The notes below the pieces were generated by a model. That model made no database searches and was not told the origin of the DNA. It saw only the letters and a program-made list of their open reading frames with translations. DNA of 64,000 nt from Tersicoccus solisilvae (GTDB lineage Bacteria > Actinomycetota > Actinomycetes > Actinomycetales > Micrococcaceae). Made by a program: the position numbers and the translations under genes. Below are positions 53,149 to 63,840 of this stretch, piece by piece (the stretch's first letter is position 1; every line of letters starts with the position of its first letter). Where the stretch lies: assembly GCF_014643255.1 (NCBI RefSeq), contig NZ_BMJI01000006.1, positions 1 through 64,000 on the forward strand, in the 5' to 3' direction.

Positions 53149-53364
53149 TCAGGCGGCCGCGTCGACGCAGCCGTGACAGCGACCGTCCGCGACCCCCTCG
53201 TCGCCGGCCAGCGCGGCCAGACAGTCGGCACAGGAATCGGTCAGACACGCCGCGCACAGACCGGCGAACCCCTCGCCGTCCGGGATGTCCGCATCACACC
53301 GGGTGCACGCCTCGTCGACGGTCGGGACGGGCGCCTCCATGGGCTCCAGCAGTGCTGCACTCAT
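53149..53364 (-). CDS. Small protein with four CxxC motifs, probable zinc binder
   Basis: A 71-residue acidic protein with exactly eight cysteines in four CxxC pairs (C20/C23, C37/C40, C45/C48, C63/C66), a layout that can bind two zinc ions, or one each in a paired zinc-ribbon. No helix-turn-helix or membrane part. I do not recognise a named family. ATG at 53364 or an internal ATG (M9) may be used. It lies upstream of the DUF503 gene with a 39-base gap, so both may share a transcript. It separates ctaA from ctaB. Confidence 0.75.
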   Translation of the reverse strand: MSAALLEPMEAPVPTVDEACTRCDADIPDGEGFAGLCAACLTDSCADCLAALAGDEGVADGRCHGCVDAAA

Positions 53365-53484
53365 GCCATCGGTCTACGCCCAGCGGCGCCGCCGATCGTG
53401 GAGGCACGACGGCGTGTCCGACGATCCGTGACGGGTGTGACCGATGTGACGGGTGCAGTGAAGCGGCCGGTCGACCGCGCGAGC

Positions 53485-54480
53485 TCAACCGAGGACGGCG
53501 CCGCCGACGAACGGGTCGATCGCGACGGCGAGGAAGAGCAGCGTCAGGTAGCTGATGGAGCCGTGGAACACCTTCATCGTGCCCTTCGGGGTGGCCCGGC
53601 CGGCCATCGCGTCGGCGTGCAGCCGGTGGCCCTGAGCCAGGAACCAGGCCCCCGCGAGCACCGCGGTGACCAGGTACACCCAGCCGGCTCCCCCGACCGG
53701 GACGAGCAGCAGCGAGCAGGCCACCATGGCCCACGCGTACAGCACCACCTGCACGGAAACCGTCGCGGTGCCCGCGATCGCGCCGAGCATCGGCACGTTG
53801 GCCCGCCGGTAGTCCTCGCCGTACTTGACCGACAGGGGCCAGTAGTGCGGCGGCGTCCAGAGGAAGATGACGGCGAACAGGATCCATGCGGACCAGGACA
53901 GCGTGTTCGTCACCGCGGCCCAGGCGATCAGCACCGGCATGCACCCGGCCGCGCCGCCCCAGACGATGTTCTGCGGGGTGCGGCGCTTGAGGATCAACGA
54001 GTAGATGACCACGTAGAAAACGATGGCGACGACCCCGAGGAACGCGGTCAGCGCGTTGGCCCCCACCCCGAGCAGCACCACCGAGGCGACCGCGAGCACC
54101 CACGCGAAGACGAGCGCCTCCCGGTCCGTGACCTCCCCGGTCACCAGCGGCCGGTTCTCGGTGCGCTTCATGACGCGGTCGATGTCGCGGTCGATGTAGC
54201 AGTTGAAGGCACCGGCCGCGCCGGCGGCCAGGGCCCCGCCGATCATCGTCGTGACGATCAGGCCGAGCGGCGGCAGGCCGCCCTGGGCGAAGATCATGGT
54301 CGGGAGGGTGCACACGAGCAGCAGCTCGATCACCCGCGGCTTGGTGAGCGCGACATAGGCCCGCAGCTTGCGCGTCAGCGGGTGCCGGGCGGCGGCGGAG
54401 CGGGACGCCGGCGTCGCCGCGGTCCCCTCCGGCACGATCGCCGGTTCCGGCATCGACGACGGCGCGTCAGCGGTGTTCAC
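53485..54480 (-). CDS. ctaB: Protohaem IX farnesyltransferase (haem O synthase)
   Basis: A 331-residue UbiA-family membrane prenyltransferase that adds a farnesyl group to haem B, giving haem O, the substrate for CtaA. Nine hydrophobic segments; first Asp-rich motif [15 protein letters not shown], second region near [15 protein letters not shown] at 54480 is chosen as GTGAGGAC lies upstream at proper spacing; an ATG at 54453 is the alternative. It is divergent from tkt across a 426-base gap, as in other Actinobacteria (ctaB-tkt-tal). Confidence 0.95.
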   Translation of the reverse strand: MNTADAPSSMPEPAIVPEGTAATPASRSAAARHPLTRKLRAYVALTKPRVIELLLVCTLPTMIFAQGGLPPLGLIVTTMIGGALAAGAAGAFNCYIDRDIDRVMKRTENRPLVTGEVTDREALVFAWVLAVASVVLLGVGANALTAFLGVVAIVFYVVIYSLILKRRTPQNIVWGGAAGCMPVLIAWAAVTNTLSWSAWILFAVIFLWTPPHYWPLSVKYGEDYRRANVPMLGAIAGTATVSVQVVLYAWAMVACSLLLVPVGGAGWVYLVTAVLAGAWFLAQGHRLHADAMAGRATPKGTMKVFHGSISYLTLLFLAVAIDPFVGGAVLG

Positions 54481-54906
54481 GAAGTCCTCACCCAGTCCCA
54501 GTACGGTTCGGCGCCGCGGGCAGCACCCGCGCGGCGGTCGCAGGACGGGCGGCCCACCGGCACACCCGACCCCCTCCGAGTGTACCGGCGACACCGACGC
54601 CGACGTGTCAGCGGATGCGGTGCCGCCCCGCTGGTGGGAACGGGATCGGAGCAATCCGTGGCAATCGCTCGCTCCGATGACGCGGCGGCCTGACGATGGG
54701 GTTTCCTGCGAGCTAAGGTTGGAACGCAGGTCCACCGCGGCAACGAGGCCCGTTGAGGTGGCCGGATCGACCACGGACGGTGACGATCGAGTTCACCGAT
54801 CCGGACGTGGCGGTCGCCGCGAGCAAGTCCATGCCAACGTTCCGATCGGTGCCGACCCCACGGCGCGGCGCCGACCGGCACCCCCCGAACAGAAGGGACG
54901 GTCTCC
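54481..54906. promoter_or_regulatory. 426-base gap between ctaB and tkt, promoter region
   Basis: The longest gene-free stretch in the window. No reading frame in it has convincing coding character. It contains an inverted repeat ATCGGAGC (54645-54652) / GCTCCGAT (54671-54678) and a TAAGGT hexamer at about 54714 that may serve as a -10 for tkt. Its length suggests an untranslated leader or several promoters for the pentose-phosphate operon; nothing else was recognised. Confidence 0.45.
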
Positions 54907-57132
54907 GTGCCGACGTCAAGCTCTCACCCCCTCCAGTGGAACGATCTCGACCGGCGGGCGGTGGACACGATCCGGGTGCTGGCCGCGGACGCGGTCCAGA
55001 AGGTCGGCAACGGACATCCCGGCACGGCGATGAGCCTGGCTCCCGCCGCCTACATGCTGTTCCAGAACCTGATGCGGCACGATCCCGCCGACCCGGAGTG
55101 GATCGGGCGGGACCGGTTCGTCCTCTCCGCCGGCCACACGTCGCTGACCCTCTACCTGGAGCTGTTCCTCAGCGGCTACGGCCTCGAGGTCGAGGACCTG
55201 CAGCAGCTGCGCACCTGGGGCTCGAAGACGCCGGGCCACCCCGAGTACCGGCACACCAAGGGCGTGGAGATCACCACCGGGCCCCTCGGTCAGGGCCTCG
55301 CCTCCGCCGTCGGCTTCGCCTACTCGCAGCGGCGTGTGCGCGGTCTGCTGGACGCCGAGGCCGCGCCGGGTGAGAGCCCCTTCGACCACACCATCTGGGT
55401 GATCGCCTCGGACGGCGACCTGCAGGAGGGCGTCACCAGCGAGGCCAGCTCGCTGGCCGGCACGCAGGAGCTCGGGAACCTCGTGGTGATCTACGACCAG
55501 AACCACATCTCCATCGAGGACGACACCAACGTCGCCTTCTCCGAGGACGTGCTCGGCCGGTACGAGGCGTACGGCTGGCACGTGCAGCGCGTCGACTGGA
55601 CGAAGACCGGCGAGTACGTCGAGGACACCCAGGCGCTGTACGAGGCCCTCGCCGCGGCCAAGGCCGAGACCGGCAAACCGTCCATCATCGCGCTCCGGAC
55701 CATCATCGGCTGGCCGGCCCCGACCCTGCAGAACACGGGCAAGGCGCACGGCGCGGCCCTGGGCGACGACGAGATCAAGGCCACCAAGGAGCTGCTCGGC
55801 TTCGACCCGGAGAAGACCTTCGAGGTCGACCCCGAGGTCCTCGCGCACGCACGCCAGGTCGCCGACCGCGGCGCCGAGGAACACGACGCGTGGACCACCG
55901 CCTACGACGCATGGCGCTCCGCCAACCCGGAGAAGGCCGACCTGTTCGACCGGATCTCGGCGCGGGAACTGCCCGAGGGCGTCGACGACGCCCTGCCGTC
56001 CTTCGACGCCGGCACGGCGCTGTCCACGCGCAAGGCCTCGGGCAAGGTGCTGACCGCGCTCGGCGAGGTGATGCCGGAGCTGTGGGGCGGCTCCGCCGAC
56101 CTGGCCGAGTCCAACAACACCACCATCGAGGGTGCGCCCTCCTTCGTGCCGGAGAGCCGGCAGACGGCGATGTGGCAGGGCAACCCCTACGGCCGGGTGC
56201 TGCACTTCGGCATCCGCGAGCACGCCGCCGCGGCCATCGTCAACGGCATCTCCCTGCACTTCCCGACGCGGCCGTTCGCGGGCACGTTCCTCATCTTCAG
56301 CGACTACCAGCGCCCCGCGCTGCGTCTGGCCGCGCTGATGGGCGCCCCGTCGATCTTCGTGTGGACGCACGACTCGATCGGCCTGGGCGAGGACGGACCC
56401 ACGCACCAGCCGGTCGAGCACCTGTCCGCCCTGCGCGCCATTCCCGGCCTGGACGTCGTCCGCCCGGCCGACGCGAACGAGGTGGCCCACGCCTGGCACG
56501 CCATCGTCGGCATCACCGACCACCCGGCCGGCATCGTGCTCTCCCGGCAGGACCTGCCGGTGTTCGAGCGCGGCGACGGCGCGGCCGACGGTGACACGTT
56601 CGGCTCCGCCGACGGCGTGGCCCGCGGCGCCTACGTGCTCGCCGAGGCGAGCAAGGACGGCGCCACGGTCGAGCCCGACGTGCTGCTGCTGGCCACCGGG
56701 TCCGAGGTACAGCTCGCCGTCGAGGCCCGCGAGAAGCTGCAGGCCGACGGCGTCGCCGCCCGCGTCGTGTCGATGCCGTGCTTCGAGTGGTTCGACGCGC
56801 AGGACGAGGCGTACCGCGAGTCGGTGCTGCCGTCCTCCGTGCGGGCCCGGGTCAGCGTCGAGGCCGGCGTGCAGCAGAGCTGGCGCGGACTGATCGGCGA
56901 CCACGGCCGCGCGATCTCCCTCGAGCACTTCGGCGCCTCCGCGGACTACAAGACCTTGTTCTCCGAGTTCGGCATCACCGCGGACGCGGTCGTGGCCGCC
57001 GCCCACGACTCGTTGGACTCCGCCTCCTCCGACACCGACACCACGCTGAACACCGCCGCCGACACCGGCGACTCGGGGTCCCGCGCCCAGCCCGGTGACG
57101 TCGCCCAGGGCGACGCCCCGAACGAGGCCTGA
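54907..57132 (+). CDS. tkt: Transketolase
   Basis: A 741-residue thiamine-diphosphate enzyme of the non-oxidative pentose phosphate pathway. N-terminal domain: [52 protein letters not shown]; ThDP motif GDGD-like [20 protein letters not shown]; Pyr domain with [18 protein letters not shown] and [19 protein letters not shown]. The last 40 residues after the conserved C-terminal domain are a Ser/Thr/Asp-rich tail ([19 protein letters not shown]...). GTG start. First gene of the operon with tal 56 bases on. Confidence 0.97.
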   Translation: MPTSSSHPLQWNDLDRRAVDTIRVLAADAVQKVGNGHPGTAMSLAPAAYMLFQNLMRHDPADPEWIGRDRFVLSAGHTSLTLYLELFLSGYGLEVEDLQQLRTWGSKTPGHPEYRHTKGVEITTGPLGQGLASAVGFAYSQRRVRGLLDAEAAPGESPFDHTIWVIASDGDLQEGVTSEASSLAGTQELGNLVVIYDQNHISIEDDTNVAFSEDVLGRYEAYGWHVQRVDWTKTGEYVEDTQALYEALAAAKAETGKPSIIALRTIIGWPAPTLQNTGKAHGAALGDDEIKATKELLGFDPEKTFEVDPEVLAHARQVADRGAEEHDAWTTAYDAWRSANPEKADLFDRISARELPEGVDDALPSFDAGTALSTRKASGKVLTALGEVMPELWGGSADLAESNNTTIEGAPSFVPESRQTAMWQGNPYGRVLHFGIREHAAAAIVNGISLHFPTRPFAGTFLIFSDYQRPALRLAALMGAPSIFVWTHDSIGLGEDGPTHQPVEHLSALRAIPGLDVVRPADANEVAHAWHAIVGITDHPAGIVLSRQDLPVFERGDGAADGDTFGSADGVARGAYVLAEASKDGATVEPDVLLLATGSEVQLAVEAREKLQADGVAARVVSMPCFEWFDAQDEAYRESVLPSSVRARVSVEAGVQQSWRGLIGDHGRAISLEHFGASADYKTLFSEFGITADAVVAAAHDSLDSASSDTDTTLNTAADTGDSGSRAQPGDVAQGDAPNEA

Positions 57133-57188
57133 GACCACCACCGACTCGCCCGGCCGAGCGGCCGGGCCCCACGCAAGGAGATGAATCG

Positions 57189-58328
57189 ATGACCGCCAAT
57201 ACCCAGGCCCTGTCCGACGCCGGTGTGTCCATCTGGCTGGACGACCTGTCCCGTGAACGCCTCAACGACGGCTCGCTGCGCCAGCTGATCGAGGGCAAGA
57301 ACGTCGTCGGGGTCACGACCAACCCGACGATCTTCGCCTCGGCCCTGGCCAAGGGTGAGGCCTACGACGAGCAGGTCGAGGAACTGGCCGCGGCCGGCGC
57401 CGACGTCGAGACCGCCGTCTTCGAGATCACCACGGCCGACGTCGCCGAGGCGTGCGACCTGTTCGCGCCCGTCGCCGCCGCGACCGGCGGGGTCGACGGA
57501 CGCGTGTCGCTGGAGGTCGACCCCCGGATGGCCCGCGACGGGGACAAGACCGTCGCCGAGGCCGCCCGGCTGGCCGAGAAGGTCGGCAAGAGCAACGTGC
57601 ACATCAAGATCCCCGCCACCTTCGAGGGCCTGGACGCGATCACGAAGACGCTGGCCGCCGGCATCAGCGTCAACGTGACCCTGATCTTCTCCCTCGAGCG
57701 GTACCGCGCCGTCATCAACGCGTTCATGACCGGCCTCGAGCAGGCGAAGGAGAACGGCAAGGACCTGTCCACCATCCACTCGGTGGCCTCGTTCTTCGTC
57801 TCCCGCGTCGACACCGAGATCGACAAGCGCCTCGACGCCGTCGGCACCGATGAGGCGACGGCGCTCAAGGGCAAGGCCGGCCTGGCCAACGCCCGCCTGG
57901 CGTTCCAGATCTTCGAGCAGCAGTTCGCCACCGAGCGGTGGGCCACCCTCGCCGACGCCGGCGCGAACCCGCAGCGCCCGCTGTGGGCCTCGACCGGCGT
58001 GAAGGACCCCGCCCTGCCGGACACGCTGTACGTCACCGAGCTCGTCACGAAGGGTGTCGTGAACACGATGCCGGAGAAGACGCTGGACGCCGCCGCCGAC
58101 CACGCCGAGGTCACCGGGGACACCATCCGCGGCACCTACGACGACGCGAACGCGACCCTGGACGCCATCGACAAGCTCGGCATCTCCTACGACGACGTCG
58201 TCAAGGTGCTCGAGGACGAGGGCGTGAGCAAGTTCGAGGTCAGCTGGGGCGAACTGCTGGAGACCGTGCAGAACGCGCTCGACGGCGCGAAGGCCAAGGT
58301 CGGCTCCGGCGCGGAGGGAACCCGATGA
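57189..58328 (+). CDS. tal: Transaldolase
   Basis: A 379-residue aldolase-fold enzyme: [20 protein letters not shown], the Schiff-base Lys in [16 protein letters not shown], and [14 protein letters not shown] with [15 protein letters not shown]. It exchanges dihydroxyacetone units between sedoheptulose-7-P and glyceraldehyde-3-P. Actinobacterial size. Strong ribosome-binding site AAGGAGATGA. The stop overlaps the pgi start (ATGA). Confidence 0.97.
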   Translation: MTANTQALSDAGVSIWLDDLSRERLNDGSLRQLIEGKNVVGVTTNPTIFASALAKGEAYDEQVEELAAAGADVETAVFEITTADVAEACDLFAPVAAATGGVDGRVSLEVDPRMARDGDKTVAEAARLAEKVGKSNVHIKIPATFEGLDAITKTLAAGISVNVTLIFSLERYRAVINAFMTGLEQAKENGKDLSTIHSVASFFVSRVDTEIDKRLDAVGTDEATALKGKAGLANARLAFQIFEQQFATERWATLADAGANPQRPLWASTGVKDPALPDTLYVTELVTKGVVNTMPEKTLDAAADHAEVTGDTIRGTYDDANATLDAIDKLGISYDDVVKVLEDEGVSKFEVSWGELLETVQNALDGAKAKVGSGAEGTR

Positions 58329-60010
58329 GTTCCCTGGGCTTCCGGGCCTCCGGGGCCGCTGCGGACGCCGTCGCGGCGCATGTGCCGACGCTCGTCCAGG
58401 AGCGGATCGCCTCGAGGATCACCGCCAGGGACGCCACCCTGTGGGGTCCCGACGCGGAGCCCGAGGCGGGCAAGCGCCTCGGCTGGGTTTCTCTCGCCGA
58501 GACGTCCCGCCCCCTGGTGGCGGAGATCCTCGCGCTGCGCGACGAGCTCGCCGCGGACGGCGTCACGCACATCGTGCTCGCCGGGATGGGCGGCTCGTCG
58601 CTCGCCCCCGAGGTGATCACCCGCACCGCCGGCGTGGACCTGACCGTCCTCGACGCGACGGACCCGCAGCAGGTGGCCTCCGCGCTGGGTGACCGGATCG
58701 CCGAGACGGCCCTGGTCGTCTCCTCGAAGTCCGGGTCCACCGTGGAGACCGACTCCCAGCGCCGCGCCTTCATCCGGGCGTTCACCGACGCCGGACTGGA
58801 CGCGGCCAGCCGGATCGTCGTCGTCACCGATCCGGGCTCGCCCATGGACGAGGCCTCCCGCGCCGCCGGTTACCGGCACGTGTTCAACGCCGATCCGACG
58901 GTCGGGGGCCGCTACTCGGCGCTGACCGCGTTCGGCCTGGTGCCCTCCGGGCTGGCCGGCGCGGACATCGAGCGGCTGCTCGACGACGCCGAGGAGGCCG
59001 GCGAGCACCTGCGCGAGGACGCCGAGGACAACATCGGGCTCCGGCTCGGCGCGGCCCTCGGCGGCACGCGTCCGCTGCGGGACAAGATCGTCATCGTCGA
59101 CGAGGGCTCCGGGATCACCGGCTTCGCCGACTGGGCCGAGCAGTTGATCGCCGAATCGACCGGCAAGCTCGGCCGCGGTGTGCTGCCCGTGGTCGCCGGG
59201 CCGGACTCTCCCGAGGTCACCTCCGGCGCGGCCGACGTGCTCGTGGTCCGGCTCGTGGGGGACGACGACACCGGCTCGGACGCGCAGGGCAGCCCGGACG
59301 GGCAGGACGGGCGCGACCAGGTGGCCGTCTCCGGCTCGCTCGGCGGGCTCATGCTCGCGTTCGAGTACGCGACCGCCGTCGCCGGCCGGCTGCTCGGCAT
59401 CAACCCGTTCGACCAGCCCGACGTCGAGTCCGCGAAGGAGGCCGCCCGCGGCATGCTGGACGCCCGGCCCGACGCCGGCGACCCGGCCTTCACCGACGGG
59501 GCGATCGAGGTGCGCGGCGACGCCGGTCTGCTCGGCGACGCCGGGACGGTGCGGCAGGCCGTCGCCGCCCTGCTGCGGGAGCTGCCCGCGAACGGGTACC
59601 TCGCCGTGATGGCCTATCTGGACCGCCTCGCGTACGCCGACCTCGCCGGCATCCGCGACACCCTGGCCGGGGCGACCGGTCGGCCCGTCACCTTCGGGTG
59701 GGGCCCGCGGTTCCTGCACTCCACGGGCCAGTACCACAAGGGTGGTCCCGCCCAGGGCGTGTACCTGCAGGTCACCGCGACCACCGAGCCGGGCGACGAC
59801 GTGGCGATCCCGGACCGCCCGTACACCTTCGGCCAGTTGATCACCGCGCAGGCGGCCGGGGACGCCCAGGTGCTCGGGGAGCACGGACGGCCGGTGCTGC
59901 GGCTGAACCTGACCGACCGCGCCGCCGGCGTCGCGCAGCTGCGCGAGGTCGTCGACGGACTGCGGCAGGGCACGTCGACCGAACCGACGGAAGGACACGG
60001 CACACGATGA
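58325..60010 (+). CDS. pgi: Glucose-6-phosphate isomerase
   Basis: A 561-residue sugar isomerase of the SIS-domain type: [68 protein letters not shown], and a C-terminal [20 protein letters not shown]. It interconverts G6P and F6P. Its location between tal and zwf makes the operon a full F6P-to-6PG unit. ATG overlaps the tal stop, and its own stop overlaps zwf start. The size is within the actinobacterial long Pgi group. Confidence 0.95.
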   Translation: MSSLGFRASGAAADAVAAHVPTLVQERIASRITARDATLWGPDAEPEAGKRLGWVSLAETSRPLVAEILALRDELAADGVTHIVLAGMGGSSLAPEVITRTAGVDLTVLDATDPQQVASALGDRIAETALVVSSKSGSTVETDSQRRAFIRAFTDAGLDAASRIVVVTDPGSPMDEASRAAGYRHVFNADPTVGGRYSALTAFGLVPSGLAGADIERLLDDAEEAGEHLREDAEDNIGLRLGAALGGTRPLRDKIVIVDEGSGITGFADWAEQLIAESTGKLGRGVLPVVAGPDSPEVTSGAADVLVVRLVGDDDTGSDAQGSPDGQDGRDQVAVSGSLGGLMLAFEYATAVAGRLLGINPFDQPDVESAKEAARGMLDARPDAGDPAFTDGAIEVRGDAGLLGDAGTVRQAVAALLRELPANGYLAVMAYLDRLAYADLAGIRDTLAGATGRPVTFGWGPRFLHSTGQYHKGGPAQGVYLQVTATTEPGDDVAIPDRPYTFGQLITAQAAGDAQVLGEHGRPVLRLNLTDRAAGVAQLREVVDGLRQGTSTEPTEGHGTR

Positions 60011-61617
60011 GCATCAGGACGGACGCGCCCGAGGACGTCGGCACCGGCCGGCGTTCCGGCGGCCGGGAGAACCGCAATCCGTTGCGGGACAGCCGGGACC
60101 GGCGGATCAGCCGGATCGCGGGTCCGTCCGCGCTCGTGCTGTTCGGGGTGACGGGTGACCTGGCGCAGAAGAAGCTGCTGCCGGCGATCTACGACCTCAC
60201 CAACCGCGGCCTGCTGCCGCCGAGCTTCGCGCTCGTCGGGTTCGGTCGCCGGGACTGGGACGACGAGACGTTCGCGGGCCTGGTCCGGGAGTCCGTCCAG
60301 AAGAACGCCCGCACCCGGTTCGACGAGAACGTCTGGAATCAGCTGGCCGCCGGCATCCGGTTCGTGCAGGGCGCGTTCGACGATCCCGCCGGGTTCGACC
60401 GGCTCAAGGACACCCTGGAGGACCTGGAGCGGACCCGCGGCACCCGCGGCAACACCGCGTTCTACCTGTCGATCCCGCCGGGCTCCTTCGAGCAGGTGTG
60501 CCAGCAGCTCTCGGAACGCGGCCTCGCGGGCAAGGACGACATCGCGGGCGGTGACGGCGCGGGCGATGCGACCGGCTGGCGCCGCGTCGTGATCGAGAAG
60601 CCGTTCGGTCACGACCTGGCCTCCGCCCGGGAGCTGAACGAGACCCTCGAGCGGGTCTTCCCGGCCGACGCGGTGTTCCGGATCGACCACTACCTGGGCA
60701 AGGAGACGGTGCAGAACATCCTGGCGCTGCGCTTCGCCAACCAGCTGTTCGAACCGCTCTGGAACGCCCGGTACGTCGACCACGTGCAGATCACCATGGC
60801 CGAGGACATCGGCATCGGCGGCCGCGCCGGCTACTACGACGGCGTGGGTGCGGCCCGGGACGTGATCCAGAACCACCTGCTGCAGCTGCTCGCGCTGACG
60901 GCCATGGAGGAGCCCATCTCGTTCGACGCGGACCACCTCCGCGCGGAGAAGGAGAAGATCCTCGCCGCGGTGCGGCTGCCCGCGGACCTGGGCGCGCACT
61001 CCGCGCTCGGCCAGTACACCGGCGGCTGGCAGGGCGGCGAGCAGGTGCGCGGCTTCCTCGAGGAGGACGGCATCGACCCGGAGACCGTCACGGAGTCGTT
61101 CGCCGCCCTCCGCGTGGACATCCACACCCGCCGCTGGGAGGGTGTGCCGTTCTACCTGCGCACCGGCAAGCGGCTGGGCCGCCGGGTGACCGAGGTCGCC
61201 GTCGTCTTCAAGCGGACCCCGAACGTCCTGTTCGCGGACAGTGCGGACGAGATCGGGCAGAACTCCGTCGTGATCCGCATCCAGCCGGACGAGGGCGTCA
61301 CCATCCGCTTCGGGTCGAAGGTCCCCGGCACCCAGATGGAGGTCCGCGACGTGACCATGGACTTCGGGTACGGGCACGCCTTCACCGAGTCCAGCCCCGA
61401 GGCCTACGAACGGCTCATCCTCGACGTGCTGCTCGGGGAGCCGCCGCTCTTCCCCCGGCACGAGGAGGTCGAACTGTCCTGGAAGGTGCTCGACCCGTTC
61501 GAGCAGTACTGGGCCGAGCACCACGTCCGGCCCGAACCCTACGAACCCGGTGGCTGGGGTCCCGCCAGCGCCGACGACCTGCTCGCCCGCGACGGGCGCA
61601 CCTGGAGGCGGCCATGA
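60007..61617 (+). CDS. zwf: Glucose-6-phosphate 1-dehydrogenase
   Basis: A 536-residue NADP enzyme, first step of the oxidative pentose phosphate pathway. Cofactor motif LFGVTGDLAQKKLLPAIYDL near residues 42-61, RVVIEKPFGHDLASAREL, substrate motif RIDHYLGKETVQN and LRTGKRLGRRVTEVAVVFK. The first 35 residues are Arg-rich and non-conserved. The ATG overlaps the pgi stop; the stop overlaps opcA. Works with OpcA in Actinobacteria. Confidence 0.97.
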   Translation: MSIRTDAPEDVGTGRRSGGRENRNPLRDSRDRRISRIAGPSALVLFGVTGDLAQKKLLPAIYDLTNRGLLPPSFALVGFGRRDWDDETFAGLVRESVQKNARTRFDENVWNQLAAGIRFVQGAFDDPAGFDRLKDTLEDLERTRGTRGNTAFYLSIPPGSFEQVCQQLSERGLAGKDDIAGGDGAGDATGWRRVVIEKPFGHDLASARELNETLERVFPADAVFRIDHYLGKETVQNILALRFANQLFEPLWNARYVDHVQITMAEDIGIGGRAGYYDGVGAARDVIQNHLLQLLALTAMEEPISFDADHLRAEKEKILAAVRLPADLGAHSALGQYTGGWQGGEQVRGFLEEDGIDPETVTESFAALRVDIHTRRWEGVPFYLRTGKRLGRRVTEVAVVFKRTPNVLFADSADEIGQNSVVIRIQPDEGVTIRFGSKVPGTQMEVRDVTMDFGYGHAFTESSPEAYERLILDVLLGEPPLFPRHEEVELSWKVLDPFEQYWAEHHVRPEPYEPGGWGPASADDLLARDGRTWRRP

Positions 61618-62561
61618 TCGTCGACCTGCCCGAGACGACCACCACGGCCGTCAACAAGAAGCTGATGGACCTGCGGGACGAGGGCGGCGTCGTCGCCCTC
61701 GGCCGGGTGCTCACGCTCGTCGTCCTCGCCAGCGAGGGCACCGAGGAGGAGGCCATCACGGCGGCCAACGCCGCCAGCCGGGAGCACCCGTGCCGGATCA
61801 TCGTGCACGTGCCCGTCGAGAACGGCGGTGCCGACGAGGACGCCAACCGCATGGACGCCCAGATCCGGGTCGGCGGGGACGCCGGTGCGGCCGAGGTGGT
61901 CGTGCTGCGGTGCTCCGGCGTCCTGGCCGACCCCGACGAGCCGCTGCTGGCCGCGCTGCTGCTGCCGGACGCCCCGATCGTCGCCTGGTGGCCACGCCGC
62001 CCGCCGGTCAACGCGGCCGCCAGCTCCATCGGGGCGATCGCCCACCGCCGGATCACGGACTCCGGCAACGCCGCCGACCCGCGGGATGCCCTCGGCCGGA
62101 TCGGCCAGACGTACACCGCGGGCGACACGGACCTGGCGTGGACCCGGCTGACCACCTGGCGGCTGCAGCTGGCCGCCGCGGTCGACGAGTTCATCGCCGA
62201 CGGCGGGGACGCCGGCACGGTGACGGGCATCCGCGTCGAGGGGGCCGTCGACTCCCCCAGCACCATGCTGCTGGCCGCGTGGCTTTCGCTGCGCTTCGGC
62301 GTCGAGGCGATGGTGGGCGACCAGCCCCCGGGACTCGGCATCGGGCTGGTGGAGATCAGCACCGCCGGCGGGTCGGTCGTGCTGTCCCGCCCCGACACGG
62401 CGATCGCCACGCTGTCCATGCCGGGCCAGGCGGACCAGCAGATCGCGCTGCCGAAGCGTAGCCTGCAGGAGTGTCTCGCGGAGGAGCTGCGCCGTCTCGA
62501 CCCGGACGAGGTGTTCGGCGAGGTGGTGACGGAGGGTCTGCCCCTCTGTCACTGGGAGTAG
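61614..62561 (+). CDS. opcA: Glucose-6-phosphate dehydrogenase assembly protein OpcA
   Basis: A 315-residue protein that in cyanobacteria and Actinobacteria promotes assembly or activity of Zwf. Starts MIVDLPETTTTAVNKKLMDL and has PIVAWWPRRPPVNAAASSIG and TWRLQLAAAVDEF, conserved OpcA features. ATG at 61614 overlaps the zwf stop by four bases. pgl follows after 74 bases. Confidence 0.93.
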   Translation: MIVDLPETTTTAVNKKLMDLRDEGGVVALGRVLTLVVLASEGTEEEAITAANAASREHPCRIIVHVPVENGGADEDANRMDAQIRVGGDAGAAEVVVLRCSGVLADPDEPLLAALLLPDAPIVAWWPRRPPVNAAASSIGAIAHRRITDSGNAADPRDALGRIGQTYTAGDTDLAWTRLTTWRLQLAAAVDEFIADGGDAGTVTGIRVEGAVDSPSTMLLAAWLSLRFGVEAMVGDQPPGLGIGLVEISTAGGSVVLSRPDTAIATLSMPGQADQQIALPKRSLQECLAEELRRLDPDEVFGEVVTEGLPLCHWE

Positions 62562-62635
62562 TCTCCACCGGCAGTGACACCGGTATCGAGCAGCCCGCTC
62601 GTCCCGTCATCGCGACCCGAGGGAGCACTGACCGC

Positions 62636-63421
62636 ATGACCGAGGCCGACGTCGCCATCCTGGACGCCCCCGAACCCCTGAGTCATCATGTCGCCGAGCG
62701 CCTGGTGGCGGAGATCGTCGCCGCCCAGGCCGCCCGCGGCAGCGCCACGGTGGTGCTGACCGGTGGTGGCATGGGGGTCCGCACCCTGGCCGCGGTGGCG
62801 GACCTGGACACCTCCGCCGTCGACTGGTCCCGGGTGGACGTGTGGTGGGGCGACGAACGATTCGTGCCCGCCGACGACGACGAGCGCAACGACGGGCAGG
62901 CCCGGGCGGCCCTGCTGGACCAGCTCGACCTGGACCCGGCCCGCGTGCACCCGGTGCCGGCCGCCGACGCGGTCGGCAGCGCGGAGGAGGCCGCCGAACG
63001 CTACGCCGCGGAGCTGGCAGCGGTCAGTGCAGCCGCCGGGAACCGGCCGGCGGACGGCACCGCCGTGCCCGCGTTCGACGTGCTGATGCTCGGGGTGGGC
63101 CCCGACGCCCACGTCGCCTCGCTGTTCCCCGAGCTCGACGCCGTGGCGGAGCAGCGGGCCACCGTGGTCGCGGTGCACGATGCCCCGAAGCCGCCGCCCC
63201 ATCGGGTGACCCTGACCCTGCCGGCCATCAACGCCGCCCGGCAGGTGTGGCTCGTGGTCGCCGGCGCGGACAAGGCCGGGGCGGTCGCCCTGGCCGCCCA
63301 TGGCGCCGCCGCCCAGCAGGTGCCCGCCGCCGGGGTGCGCGGGACCGAGCGCACGGTCTGGTTCCTCGACACCGCGGCCGCGGCCCGGCTGCCCGAGACG
63401 GGCGACGCCGAGTCGGCCTGA
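62636..63421 (+). CDS. pgl: 6-phosphogluconolactonase
   Basis: A 261-residue enzyme that hydrolyses 6-phosphogluconolactone, the Zwf product. LTGGGMGVRTLAA, then VDVWWGDERFVPADDDERNDGQARAALLDQL and LMLGVGPDAHVASLFPEL are the family's phosphate-binding and catalytic regions. ATG at 62636 is chosen; the GAGGGAG site lies thirteen bases away, slightly far. Last gene of the pentose phosphate operon, followed by a strong terminator. Confidence 0.95.
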   Translation: MTEADVAILDAPEPLSHHVAERLVAEIVAAQAARGSATVVLTGGGMGVRTLAAVADLDTSAVDWSRVDVWWGDERFVPADDDERNDGQARAALLDQLDLDPARVHPVPAADAVGSAEEAAERYAAELAAVSAAAGNRPADGTAVPAFDVLMLGVGPDAHVASLFPELDAVAEQRATVVAVHDAPKPPPHRVTLTLPAINAARQVWLVVAGADKAGAVALAAHGAAAQQVPAAGVRGTERTVWFLDTAAAARLPETGDAESA

Positions 63422-63449
63422 AGCCGCCGCGGGACCTCCCCGACGACGA

Positions 63450-63479
63450 GAGGGCGCCATCCGTGCGGATGGCGCCCTC
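63450..63479. terminator. Strong terminator at the end of the pentose-phosphate operon
   Basis: A 13-bp perfect stem (GAGGGCGCCATCC with complement) and GTGC loop, starting 28 bases after the pgl stop and 30 bases before the convergent secG stop. Likely acts in both directions. Confidence 0.8.
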
Positions 63480-63508
63480 GGGCGTTGTCGGGGACGGCGC
63501 GGTGCCGG

Positions 63509-63760
63509 TCAGCTCTCCCCGGAGAACCGCAGGATCAGGCCGAGCGCCACGATCACGGCGGCCCAGCAGATGCCGAGCACCACGGTGAAGCGGTTGAGGT
63601 TCTTCTGCGCGACACCGGACGAGTTCAGGTTGGACGTCATCCCCCCGCCGAACATGTCCGACAGGCCCCCACCCTTGCCCTTGTGCAGCAGGATGAGGAG
63701 GGTGAGCAGGAGGCTGGTGATGCCCAGCAGCACCTGCAGCACGATCTTGAGGATGTCCAC
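63509..63760 (-). CDS. secG: Protein translocase subunit SecG
   Basis: An 83-residue subunit of the SecYEG channel with two transmembrane helices (ILKIVLQVLLGITSLLLTLLILL; FTVVLGICWAAVIVALGLIL) and the conserved loop GKGGGLSDMFGGG between. It lies downstream of tpiA on the same strand by 80 bases, the usual gap-pgk-tpiA-secG order of Actinobacteria. Confidence 0.96.
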   Translation of the reverse strand: MDILKIVLQVLLGITSLLLTLLILLHKGKGGGLSDMFGGGMTSNLNSSGVAQKNLNRFTVVLGICWAAVIVALGLILRFSGES

Positions 63761-63840
63761 GGTGGCCTTTCAGTGGTTCGCGTCGGCGGTGTCCCGACCG
63801 GTCCGCGACCGCCCGGACGACGGGCGTCGACGGGTGCGGC

